Part shown: piece by piece, positions 25,176 to 32,913 of the stretch
Numbering within the stretch: the first letter of the stretch is position 1
Layout of the letters: each line of letters begins with the position of its first letter
Assembly (NCBI GenBank): GCA_964468475.1
Contig: CAYXUL010000017.1
Span: forward strand, 1 to 50,053
Source of the DNA: JBECKX01 sp964468475
GTDB lineage: Bacteria; Zixibacteria; MSB-5A5; CAIYYT01
Reading direction: 5' to 3'
Length of the DNA: 50,053 nt
Notes under the pieces: generated by a model
Told to the model about the DNA's origin: nothing
Seen by the model: the letters and a program-made list of their open reading frames with translations, nothing else
The model's database searches: none
Translations under genes and position numbers: made by a program

Positions 25176-26339
25176 TTACGGTTGCGAAATTTTTCCAAGC
25201 AGGGCCGGGCGCTTTGCCCCGGTAATATTGGGGAGATTGGCCGGTTGTGCGTCAAGAGTCATATTGGCAAAGTAGGCGAAAGCTTCCGCTTCGACAAACT
25301 CAGGGTCGGATCCGTAGGCGGCGGTGGATTCGAGCCTTGCGGGAGCGAGCAGGTCAGCTAGCTGCTTCATCAGGTGCTCATTGAGTGCGCCACCGCCGCA
25401 GGCCAAAACCAGCAGCGGTTGATCATTTCCCGCCAGAGCAGCAATAGTATTCCTGATACTGATAGCAGTCAACATCGATAATGTGGCCATCGCGTCCTCG
25501 AGCTTCAGCTCATTCAGTTCAGCCACTATATTTGCCTCGCTGAGAAGGCGTAACCACTCCGCGCGATCGTGACTGCGGGGAAGGCGTCGCGAGAATAGTG
25601 GGCTGGCCAGGAAATGCTCAAGGAGTTTCCCCTGCACCTCACCTTTGCTGGCTATTTTACCGCCTCGATCGAATTCTCTATCAGTGTGCTTCTGCATAAA
25701 ATCATCGAGCAGGCAGTTTCCCGGGCCGCAGTCACTCCCGCTAACTTCGCCACCGCGTCTGAGAAGAGTCACATTAGCGATACCGCCAATGTTAACGATC
25801 GCGCGGCATTCCCCCGCTTCGACAAATCTAAGCGCATGATAGATCGGAGCAAGTGGTGCACCGGCGCCCCCAACAGCGATGTCTCCGGAGCGAAAATCTG
25901 AGACTGTGACGATACCTGTTTCTTTCGCGATGATTTCAGCTTCTCCGATCTGCAGAGTAGCATAACCTGAGTATGCTCCTGAGTGCCGTGGTTCACCGAA
26001 ATGTGCAATCGTTTGGCCGTGCGAACCGATTAAATCTATTGCGCTAAGCTGCAATTGACTCGCGTTGATGAATTGCCGTATCATATCTGAATAGAACCTT
26101 CCCAAACCTAGCGAGAGTATTGTCAACTCCCCCAGTTCTACACTGCCGGCGGCGGAGAGTCGCAAGAGATCCCTACGCAAATCAGGAGGATAGGAAAATG
26201 TCGCAGCTGCGTGGGTTTTCAGGGCGTGCTTAGAGGTATTGACCTCGCAGGCAGCGATATCAACACCATCTGCGGATGTGCCCGACATCAATCCCAGGGT
26301 GAAACGCGATGGTTTCTCTATTAGGCTCTTCAAATGCAA
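25176..26339 (-). CDS. anmK: Anhydro-N-acetylmuramic acid kinase
   Basis: AnmK phosphorylates and opens 1,6-anhydroMurNAc released from peptidoglycan, giving MurNAc-6-phosphate. The ATP-binding start GLMSGTSADGVD (about residues 16-27) and GNCLLDDFMQ are diagnostic. Length 387 is normal. The frame opens with TTG at 26339; a second TTG two codons later (26333) is an alternative, and no strong Shine-Dalgarno sequence is visible for either, which fits coupling to nagZ 17 bp upstream. NagZ produces its substrate from muropeptide-derived disaccharides, and the SpoIID-like lytic enzyme next door makes anhydro ends. Confidence 0.92.
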   Translation of the reverse strand: MHLKSLIEKPSRFTLGLMSGTSADGVDIAACEVNTSKHALKTHAAATFSYPPDLRRDLLRLSAAGSVELGELTILSLGLGRFYSDMIRQFINASQLQLSAIDLIGSHGQTIAHFGEPRHSGAYSGYATLQIGEAEIIAKETGIVTVSDFRSGDIAVGGAGAPLAPIYHALRFVEAGECRAIVNIGGIANVTLLRRGGEVSGSDCGPGNCLLDDFMQKHTDREFDRGGKIASKGEVQGKLLEHFLASPLFSRRLPRSHDRAEWLRLLSEANIVAELNELKLEDAMATLSMLTAISIRNTIAALAGNDQPLLVLACGGGALNEHLMKQLADLLAPARLESTAAYGSDPEFVEAEAFAYFANMTLDAQPANLPNITGAKRPALLGKISQP

Positions 26340-26356
26340 GCTTGCTTAAACAGGTA

Positions 26357-27367
26357 CTATGTGAATAATCCCGAATTGTTCTGCCTGAAATCCTCGACGT
26401 GTGCTGAGCGTTCCCCGATTATATCTCTTAGCTGATCATTGCCCTCAACTTGGCGGTTAATTTCAGCTATCAGCGTGCCAGGACTCGCCGCAAGGTTGCC
26501 ACATATTAGCAGGTCACAACCTGCCGACAAAGACTTTATTGCCGCACCTGCAAGATCGGTATCACTGAGAGCGCCAAGCATCTGGAGATCGTCGCTGATA
26601 ATTGGTCCTTCAAAGCCGAGGTGATTACGAAGTTCCCCCTGCAGGATCTTCTTACTGAAGGTAGCTATTTCGAGCTGATCTAGCTCAGGGGCCATCAGGT
26701 GAGTTGGCATCACCAGATTGCAGCCGGCATTGATTGCGGCAGCGAAGGGTTTATAGTCGTTGGTGCGAAATTGTTCAGACGATTGGTCAGTTTGCGACAC
26801 GACTTGATGAGGATCTCCGGCAGCGGATGCCAGTCCGGGGAAGTGTTTGGCGCACGAAATGAGATTTTGCTCTCTGAGTATCCGCACTTGCTCCACAGCT
26901 GCCTCGGCCGCAGCGTCAGGTGACGCTGAGTAAGCGCGAGTTCGGATGACGTGGTTAGTTTCAGAAGGCTGCAAGTCACAGACCGGAATCAGATTGCAGT
27001 TTACGCCGCAATCTTTCAGGCATTTCGCCGTCACTTCAGTTGCGTGACAGAGCCCGGCCAGATCATCACGATCACCAAAGTAGCCGGGTGAGGGGAATGC
27101 CGGGAAGTCGCCGGCAAAGCGCACGACGCGCCCCCCTTCCTGGTCGACTGCTATCACCGCTTTGGGATTGTGTGACTTTATCGACTCGGTGAGCGCCCGC
27201 AGCTGTGACTGATCCTTGTAGTTGCGGGCAAAGAGTATCACGCCGCCGAGGCCGTTGTCGAGTGCCTCTCGGAAATCGTCGGGGAGTGATGTTCCCTCGA
27301 ATCCCCCAATTATGACATTGAGAAGTTGGCTTGACGGCCACTTTGCAGAATGCTGTGCTGCGCTCAT
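26357..27367 (-). CDS. nagZ: Beta-N-acetylhexosaminidase NagZ (GH3)
   Basis: NagZ removes GlcNAc from anhydro-muropeptides. Family signatures are AVDQEGGRVVRF, the KHFPG motif with a catalytic-loop His in GDPHQVV, and ISDDLQMLGAL carrying the nucleophile Asp. The open frame extends to 27499, but that part overlaps the diguanylate cyclase gene. The ATG at 27367 (protein MSAAQHSAKW, 336 residues) lies 2 bp after that gene's stop and gives the usual NagZ length. No signal peptide, so it acts in the cytosol. It is coupled to anmK downstream. Confidence 0.92.
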   Translation of the reverse strand: MSAAQHSAKWPSSQLLNVIIGGFEGTSLPDDFREALDNGLGGVILFARNYKDQSQLRALTESIKSHNPKAVIAVDQEGGRVVRFAGDFPAFPSPGYFGDRDDLAGLCHATEVTAKCLKDCGVNCNLIPVCDLQPSETNHVIRTRAYSASPDAAAEAAVEQVRILREQNLISCAKHFPGLASAAGDPHQVVSQTDQSSEQFRTNDYKPFAAAINAGCNLVMPTHLMAPELDQLEIATFSKKILQGELRNHLGFEGPIISDDLQMLGALSDTDLAGAAIKSLSAGCDLLICGNLAASPGTLIAEINRQVEGNDQLRDIIGERSAHVEDFRQNNSGLFT

Positions 27368-27369
27368 AT

Positions 27370-28938
27370 CTATACAGCTACTACGGCATTCTTGCCCTGC
27401 CCTTTGGCCAAATACATCGCCTGATCCACCAGTTGCACCAGCTGCTCTTCCGAGTGCCCGTTGTCCGGATAAGTAGTGGTGCCTACCGATACCGTACAAT
27501 TCAAGGCACGATACCGTGTATTCTCACCGAAAGTCGTCTGCTCGACCTGTTCGCGAATTCTTTCGGCGATGAACTGGGCATCGGCTTGAACGGTTTGCGG
27601 CAGGATGACGACGAACTCCTCCCCGCCGTAGCGAGCAACAATATCGGTATCGCGGATTGTTCGCGATATCACATCAGCCACTCCCCTCAAAACGATATTG
27701 CCTGCTTCATGCCCATGTGTATCGTTCGTATGTTTGAACCAGTCGATATCCACCATGATTAAGGACAACGGATGTTTGTAGCGTGACGCACGCCTGATTT
27801 CATCGTTGAGGCGCTCGGTGAAATAACGGTAGTTGTAGACACGTGTCAACTCATCGACGATAACCATTTTTTCCAATTCCGCATGCAAGCGACTGTTTTC
27901 GTACGCCATCGCTGCGGAGGCCGCCAGAATCGAAGATACTTTCTCATCAGTTTCGCTGAAGTAGTTGATCTTAGTCGATTCCGCCAGAATAATACCGGTG
28001 ACGCGTCCGTGCGAAATCATCGGAATCAGCAGCGCGCTCCTGGCATCCTCAATAGTGGGAAGGTAGCCTTCCGAGTGCTCAACATCAAGCAGCCTGCGAG
28101 GCTTTCGCCCTGCGATCACCTGTCCAATGACTCCATCCATCGGGATTATCTCGCGCAGCCCTTCGAGAATCTTGACGTTATCTACCAGCCTTCCGCGTTC
28201 ATAAAGGTAGGCCTGATCGGGCGAGCAAATCTGGATTGAGCAGAGTTCAAAACCGAGAATAGAATCGACTATCTCAAGGACGTCAGCAGTGATGTCACGG
28301 TCGTCCAGGATTTCTCCAAGCAAGCGGGATGCTTCGTAAATTGTCTCAACGCGAGTTTGCGAGCGCTCCAACTCGGTTGTGCTTTCATTGAGTGAATCGA
28401 GCAGATTCAACAATTTGGCTTCCGACTGCTTTATGTGTCGTGATACCAGTCCCACAGTGATGGAGAAAAACCAGACAAAACCGATTCTCAGCGCCAAATC
28501 CGTGATGGGGATATCGGTTATGAGGCCGGGATTACTGATCAGATAGATAGTGGTGACCGCCGTTGAGATACCGAGGCTGAAGTTCAAGCTGAAATAATAC
28601 GCCGAGAACATGATGTTGAGGTAGTAGAGCAAATAGAAGCTTGAATGTGCGCCCCCGGTGTAGTTTATCAGGTAAGTGACGAAGATCACGTCGAAGATAA
28701 GCGAGTAAGTGAAGACATCCTGGATGAACGTCGGTCGATAGCGCCAAATCAGGTAGAAAGCGATCAGATGTACAACGAACACTATCATTCCGAACGTGAG
28801 TTCGGAGACGACCAGGGCTGCTTCGGGCGCAGTGATCATCCAGGTAATCACTGCAACCGCAGTCGCGGCTCGCGAGGCAACATAGATGCTCTCCAAGCGG
28901 GGAAACAGAGAGCGAATACTACCGTTCAAACAGGGCAC
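27370..28938 (-). CDS. Membrane-bound GAF-GGDEF diguanylate cyclase
   Basis: This 522-residue protein makes c-di-GMP. The first 190 residues form about six transmembrane helices, followed by a coiled coil (about 190-220), a GAF domain (about 220-355) and a GGDEF domain (about 365-520). The active site is GGEEF in RYGGEEFVVILPQ, and the product-inhibition I-site RxxD is present as RDTD five residues before it, so feedback control is expected. Start is GTG at 28938 with a weak ribosome site. It is the first gene of the run with nagZ, anmK, spoIID-like and OmpA-like genes, coupled to nagZ by 2 bp. Confidence 0.92.
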   Translation of the reverse strand: MPCLNGSIRSLFPRLESIYVASRAATAVAVITWMITAPEAALVVSELTFGMIVFVVHLIAFYLIWRYRPTFIQDVFTYSLIFDVIFVTYLINYTGGAHSSFYLLYYLNIMFSAYYFSLNFSLGISTAVTTIYLISNPGLITDIPITDLALRIGFVWFFSITVGLVSRHIKQSEAKLLNLLDSLNESTTELERSQTRVETIYEASRLLGEILDDRDITADVLEIVDSILGFELCSIQICSPDQAYLYERGRLVDNVKILEGLREIIPMDGVIGQVIAGRKPRRLLDVEHSEGYLPTIEDARSALLIPMISHGRVTGIILAESTKINYFSETDEKVSSILAASAAMAYENSRLHAELEKMVIVDELTRVYNYRYFTERLNDEIRRASRYKHPLSLIMVDIDWFKHTNDTHGHEAGNIVLRGVADVISRTIRDTDIVARYGGEEFVVILPQTVQADAQFIAERIREQVEQTTFGENTRYRALNCTVSVGTTTYPDNGHSEEQLVQLVDQAMYLAKGQGKNAVVAV

Positions 28939-29067
28939 CTCAGCTGTTAGTTACACTAATTCCTTAGTTGTATCGGCAACTTCGCAGATTTATTAATCCC
29001 TTATCAGGCAGCAGGTTACAGTTTTACGCAATCTGCTATGAAGCGTCACCTCGTTGGCCAAGTGACG

Positions 29068-29104
29068 GAAAAAATTCGAGACCCGGAGGGGGATTCCGGG
29101 TCTC
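29068..29104 (-). terminator. Strong terminator after the flagellin-like gene
   Basis: GAGACCCGGA (29078-29087) and TCCGGGTCTC (29095-29104) form a perfect 10-bp stem with a 7-nt loop. On the minus strand a run of T (plus-strand A-run 29069-29074) follows, 95 bp past the flagellin-like stop. A weaker stem CGTCAC (29044-29049) / GTGACG (29062-29067) lies just beyond. Confidence 0.88.
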
Positions 29105-29198
29105 TCAGGCAGAAAGCGCATGAGGTGTGTAAGACACCTACAGGGGAGGCTTTTTCCATCTCTTCTGAGTCTAATCTCGAAGCACCCGCACTTTCTCG

Positions 29199-29978
29199 TT
29201 AAGCATGGAGCAACTGAAACACCGATTCCGAAGTCAAATGCCCCTGTGCCTGTGAAGCCATCTGCGCGCTTTGCCGTATCATTGCGGCTGTATCATCTGC
29301 GGTGCGGCGGGCCGTGTCGGCATCGCTTACCCCCGCATCTGCCGCTGCAAGGTTCTGGGTGGCGACCTGCAATTTCCTGATGGCGCTGTCGTACTGATTT
29401 TGCGACAGGTTGCCTAATTCCGCCTGGTAATCGTTGAGCTCGCGGACACTGGACTGAACCTTTCCAGCAGCGTCTTCCGCAGCTTCTGGCGAGTCAACCT
29501 CCAGATTCTTCATCTGAAAAATCCTGAAAATTCTGGCCTCTCTCGTAGAGAACAATTTCTCACCGGCGTATTCCGCGCCAGAGAGTGCTTCGTTGAAGGA
29601 GGCAACGAGTTTATTCGCCTGAGCCTGATAATTGCGACTTCGTTCCGGGGTGGGCTCACGATCCCTGGCCGCATTGTCAACAACTTGCTTAAGATTGACC
29701 GCTATATCTTTCAAATCACTAAGGCTCTTGCCGGCAGCTTCATTCCGTTTGAGATTCTGCTCCAGGTCCTTTATCTGCTGCGTCACGGAACCTACCTGTG
29801 TCCGCATCCGCTGAGCCGTGGCGATATCTACGGTGGCGTTGTCGACTGGTGTATTTTCGTTCTCAGACGCCGCCTCACCGCGGTCTATGCGGCGCAGCGT
29901 ACGAGAGATACTGCGATGTATCAAAGAAATATTCCGGATGGTCTCAATGCCGGCGTAACTGCCTTCTAACGTAATCAT
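29199..29978 (-). CDS. Divergent short flagellin-like protein
   Basis: This protein of about 259 residues has both conserved ends of flagellin and almost nothing between. The N-terminal part (NISLIHRSISRTLRRIDRGE, then DIATAQRMRTQVGSVTQQIK) aligns with the D0/D1 helices; the C-terminal part (ADTARRTADDTAAMIRQSAQ, then LTSESVFQLLHA) matches the C-terminal D0 helix. Surface D2/D3 domains are missing. The frame opens at a GTG at 29984, but AGGAGG (29988-29993) is 9 nt from the ATG at 29978 and only 3 nt from the GTG, so ATG is preferred. A sigma-54-type promoter lies about 45 bp upstream and a strong terminator downstream. No other flagellar gene is in the window. It may be a minor filament or a non-flagellar coiled-coil protein. 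Confidence 0.7.
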   Translation of the reverse strand: MITLEGSYAGIETIRNISLIHRSISRTLRRIDRGEAASENENTPVDNATVDIATAQRMRTQVGSVTQQIKDLEQNLKRNEAAGKSLSDLKDIAVNLKQVVDNAARDREPTPERSRNYQAQANKLVASFNEALSGAEYAGEKLFSTREARIFRIFQMKNLEVDSPEAAEDAAGKVQSSVRELNDYQAELGNLSQNQYDSAIRKLQVATQNLAAADAGVSDADTARRTADDTAAMIRQSAQMASQAQGHLTSESVFQLLHA

Positions 29979-30024
29979 CGCCACGCTCCTCCTTGGCTTC
30001 GCCCTAAGCGCTATTGCGAATTAT

Positions 30025-30040
30025 TGCAATCGGCTTGCCG
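30025..30040 (-). promoter_or_regulatory. Sigma-54-type promoter for the flagellin-like gene
   Basis: On the minus strand the site reads CGGCAAGCCGATTGCA. It has GG and GC exactly 10 nt apart, as required at -24/-12, and matches TGGCACG-N4-TTGC at all but two positions. The expected start near 30014 leaves a leader of about 35 nt with AGGAGG. Confidence 0.6.
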
Positions 30041-30189
30041 ATCCAGTAGAATCTGGGCGGAGGCCCCTAAGGCACTGAATCACAATCGCTTGAAACTATG
30101 GAGGCGTTCTGGGGGCAAATGTGGACTAACTTCGTTTCAGTCAGAAACTATTGCGCAATCCCCATAGCTTCACGCTGGCCAGCCATACC

Positions 30190-30212
30190 GGATTGAGTAC
30201 TAAATTCAATCC
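30190..30212. promoter_or_regulatory. Candidate activator-binding dyad
   Basis: GGATTGA (30190-30196) and TCAATCC (30206-30212) are perfect inverted repeats 9 nt apart, about 110 bp upstream of the plus-strand and 150 bp upstream of the minus-strand sigma-54-like promoter, a normal enhancer distance. The role is inferred from position alone. Confidence 0.35.
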
Positions 30213-30319
30213 AGATTATTGCGCCAGACCGACAGCTATGGCAGGGATGCCACAGATTACGGCGGTTTCGAATTCCTGATTTTCGCTCTAATCTCCGGCA
30301 GGAGAGCATGTTAGCTCTC

Positions 30320-30335
30320 TGGCACGTATCTTGAC
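30320..30335 (+). promoter_or_regulatory. Sigma-54-like promoter for the gene at 30384
   Basis: TGGCACG-TATC-TTGAC: the -24 element is a perfect match and the spacing is right, but the -12 GC is GA. The start of translation is about 50 bp downstream. A sigma-70 reading (TTGACT) has no convincing -10 box. Confidence 0.45.
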
Positions 30336-30383
30336 TTACACCATAGGGGAGATTCTGAGATCTCGCGTTAGATTGGGGAGACT

Positions 30384-31628
30384 ATGTCAATTGTCAGAGC
30401 CAGCATTACGACTACATTTCGTGTCTTGAATCCGGAAGCCCCGAAGCCCGGCGACGCGGCGAAGGATGAAGAGAAAAACGACATTCGAGCAAATGCAAGC
30501 GGGAAGGCCGAGAAAGATCAACGAGCGAATAGTCCCGCATTGAGCGAGGGGAGTAACCCGATTGAAGAGAGAATCTTCTATCCCCCTTCCGAACTAATAG
30601 CCGCCTACGCAAAGAAACATCAGGAAGCCGTCAGGTCTGCAGAAATATCTGCCGAGGAGGCCAGGAAAAGTGGCGTCTCGTCGTTACAGCCTGATAAGAA
30701 CAACGGCACCGGCATGGTCGCACCTCACCGAGATTTCGAGCGAACCGATGTCTACAAGACTATGGGTGATGCGTCAAATGGGCCGGTAGCTGCAGAAGCC
30801 GAAACATCGCCGAAGAAGTACTACGAGCTTCTGGAGAATCAGCCGAAGCGAACGAGCGCACCACCCACCGTTGCTCCGCAGTCGGGGAATGCGCGAAAGG
30901 ACATTGCAACATCCGGAGCCACGAACGCTGCTGCCAATTACGGGCGCACGGGATTTGAGCTCGTGAAGCTGTTTCAGCGTAGCTATCCCGACGAGCCGAA
31001 GCTCACTTCTCTGCCTGTTAAAGCAAACACGCAGAGCGAGTCGGTGGCAGAGGTTCAGCGAAACGACCAGGTTGCAACGCCGAAAAAAGATTCGAGCACG
31101 ACAGGCATACACCAGTTGATTCCGGAGCAGACGCCTGCGGGATCTGTGCCCAAACTACCTGCGGTAGCCAATTTGCAACGTGAGGGTGTTTTCGGGCAGA
31201 CTGAGAATGGCCGCCCGCTGAGCGCCTCTGAATTCATGAGACGCAAGGAATTCGAGTACAACTTTGCCGAGAAGCCGTTTACCGCGGACGCTTTCCTCAA
31301 TGAGACTGAGAAGGCAATCTATGACACACTCAGAAGTCCTCACGCCAAGGCTGCTTCGCACGATTTGATCGCGGCAGCAGAATCGGTCAACGCGTTGCGA
31401 AATCATCTCGTTGCAGAGGCTGAGACAAAGAGCGCTCCGGAGCAAAGTGCACGCCATGGAGTTGCGGGTACCAGCGTCACCAGAGATTCAGAAAAACTCG
31501 ACGAGGCGTCCAAGTCGGCAGCGCAGAAAACCAAGGAAGAATCTCACAACCCCGAAAAACCATCAAGGTCCTACTATCATCACAAATCACACAGGGCTGA
31601 AAGCCCTCCCCGGACTCATCACAAATAA
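30384..31628 (+). CDS. Unknown low-complexity protein opposite the flagellin-like gene
   Basis: I do not recognise this 414-residue protein. It has no signal peptide or transmembrane helix. Composition is rich in Ala, Glu, Lys, Ser and Pro, suggesting mostly disorder. More ordered helical pieces are about residues 67-95 (PPSELIAAYAKKHQEA), 200-216 (FELVKLFQRSYPDEPK) and 295-355 (ASEFMRRKEFEYNFAEKPFT and a following helix). The tail is His/Lys/Arg/Ser-rich (YYHHKSHRAESPPRTHHK) and contains one and a half copies of a 39-bp repeat. GGGG at 30375-30378 precedes the ATG. It is driven by a sigma-54-like promoter paired with that of the flagellin-like gene, so a role in the same structure or regulon is likely but unproven. 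Confidence 0.6.
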   Translation: MSIVRASITTTFRVLNPEAPKPGDAAKDEEKNDIRANASGKAEKDQRANSPALSEGSNPIEERIFYPPSELIAAYAKKHQEAVRSAEISAEEARKSGVSSLQPDKNNGTGMVAPHRDFERTDVYKTMGDASNGPVAAEAETSPKKYYELLENQPKRTSAPPTVAPQSGNARKDIATSGATNAAANYGRTGFELVKLFQRSYPDEPKLTSLPVKANTQSESVAEVQRNDQVATPKKDSSTTGIHQLIPEQTPAGSVPKLPAVANLQREGVFGQTENGRPLSASEFMRRKEFEYNFAEKPFTADAFLNETEKAIYDTLRSPHAKAASHDLIAAAESVNALRNHLVAEAETKSAPEQSARHGVAGTSVTRDSEKLDEASKSAAQKTKEESHNPEKPSRSYYHHKSHRAESPPRTHHK

Positions 31629-31643
31629 CGCACGGATCTGAAG
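31578..31643 (+). repeat. Degenerate 39-bp tandem duplication at the 3' end of the unknown gene
   Basis: CATCACAAAT-CAC-CAGGGCTGAAAG (from 31578) recurs in altered form from 31617 (CATCACAAAT-AAC-CACGGATCTGAAG). The second copy contains the stop codon, so the C-terminus HHK is a repeat of the earlier HHKSH. The first copy also holds the small hairpin AGGGCT/AGCCCT (31593-31607). Confidence 0.5.
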
Positions 31644-31806
31644 TCGAGCCATTCATAACATTTCTGTAAATTCCCAGTTTTTTGTTTGCTTCCCGACCGC
31701 TCTCTGCATCTCTTAAGATCAACCAGATGACGCAGCGACTTGAAGTTGGTTCCATTGGACAATGACAAGCCAGCTTTCCCTCGATCAGATCCGGAGTCGG
31801 GCACGA

Positions 31807-32887
31807 ATGCACTATGTTATCATTGGAAACGGAGTGGCAGGCATCAATGCCGCGAGGTCAATTCGTCAGCGTGATGAGGCTGCTGAGATAACAATCGTCT
31901 CGTACGAAAGAGAGCATTTCTTCAGCCGTACGGCGCTGATGTATGTCTATTCAGGTCAGCTCAGCGAACGTTGCGTCGAACCTTTCGAGCGCGATCACTA
32001 CGCGCGCATGCAATACAACCGCGTGTATGACCGGGTCGAGACAATTGACTTTACAAAGCAGCAGCTCAGCCTGAAGAAGGGAAACACGCTCAACTACGAT
32101 CGCCTACTGATCGCCTCCGGCTCGATGCCGGCTAGGGGTCCGTGGCCCGGGAGTAATCTCGAGGGTGTTGGTCATTTCGTAAGCTGGCAGGATTTAGAGT
32201 GGCTGCGCGAGACTTCCAGGAATGCAAAATCGGCCGTCGTAATCGGTGGCGGACTGATTGGAATTGAAGTGGCGGAGATTCTGCTGCGCGACAAGATCAA
32301 GACCCACTTCCTGGTGCGGGAGCCACACTTCTGGCCGATCGCACTCAGCAAAGAGGAAGGAGACGTCGTTGCCGAACATATGTGTCACCACGGCTGCGAT
32401 TTAAGACTCTCTACGGAGGTCGATGAGATTGTAGGCACTGATGGAAGAGCGACGGGCGTGCGCACAAAATCGGGCGATCTGATAGCTTGTGATTTTGTCG
32501 TGATCACGATCGGGGTGCGACCGCAAACCGACTTTCTGAGAGATTCAGGGCTGATGCTTGATGATCGCGGCGGTATTGTTGTCGATGAACATCTCGCCAC
32601 CGGTATCGAAAATGTCTGGGCGGCGGGAGATTGCACGTCGGTAGTTTGGTTCAACGGCNNNNNNNNNNNNNNNNNNNNNNNNNNNNNNNNNNNNNNNNNN
32701 NNNNNNNNNNNNNNNNNNNNNNNNNNNNNNNNNNNNNNNNNNNNNNNNNNNNNNNNNNTGGGATCATACTGTCATGACCCGATGGATAACCGAGGAGCGC
32801 AAAATAGAGTGGACATTGAGTCATCTCAAAGAAGCGATATTCGACGAAGAATTCATGCCAAAGTTTCAGATTCAGCAGAAAGTGTGA
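31807..32887 (+). CDS. FAD/NAD(P)-dependent oxidoreductase (NirB/rubredoxin-reductase-like), with assembly gap
   Basis: This pyridine-nucleotide disulfide-oxidoreductase-like flavoprotein binds FAD through VIIGNGVAG near its N-terminus and NAD(P)H through VVIGGGLIGIEVAEILL; the FAD-contacting WAAGDCT motif is just before the gap. It resembles the reductase domain of NirB and rubredoxin/ferredoxin reductases. ATG at 31807 is preferred over 31762 because GGAG (31793-31796) precedes it and the Rossmann motif then starts at residue 7. After the 100-N gap the frame that fits is the other one: WDHTVMTRWITEERKIEWTL through QQKV and TGA at 32885-32887. It lies 26 bp before the polyferredoxin gene and may feed it electrons. 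Confidence 0.82.
32659..32758. other. Assembly gap (100 N) inside the FAD oxidoreductase gene
   Basis: Exactly 100 N. The coding frame changes across it (position class 1 before, class 2 after), which shows that the real gap length is not 100 bp modulo 3. Confidence 0.97.
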
Positions 32888-32913
32888 ATTAGCGTGATGA
32901 AGGGCGACAACTG

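Larger units (their letters stand above)
29979..30383. other. 405-bp intergenic region between divergent sigma-54-type promoters
   Basis: No gene is seen here. It holds the two sigma-54-like promoters, a 7-bp-arm dyad (30190-30212), a perfect 10-bp palindrome ATTGCGCAAT (30150-30159) and three copies of TATTGCG (30012-30018, 30149-30155, 30217-30223). The spacing is what would be expected for sites of an enhancer-binding activator serving both promoters. Confidence 0.5.

Noticed and set aside
27368..27499. Extended N-terminus of nagZ
   Set aside because: It overlaps the diguanylate cyclase gene, is Gly/Arg-rich and unlike NagZ; the ATG at 27367 gives the normal length.
29123..29139. Second hairpin AGGTGT/ACACCT as a terminator
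   Set aside because: No T-run follows directly on either strand; the perfect stem at 29078-29104 already serves the minus-strand gene.
32759..32892. C-terminal tail of the flavoprotein read in the frame used before the gap (GSYCHDPMDN and so on)
   Set aside because: The other frame reads WDHTVMTRWITEERKIEWTL and ends QQKV at 32887, a far more protein-like sequence; the N-run length is arbitrary.
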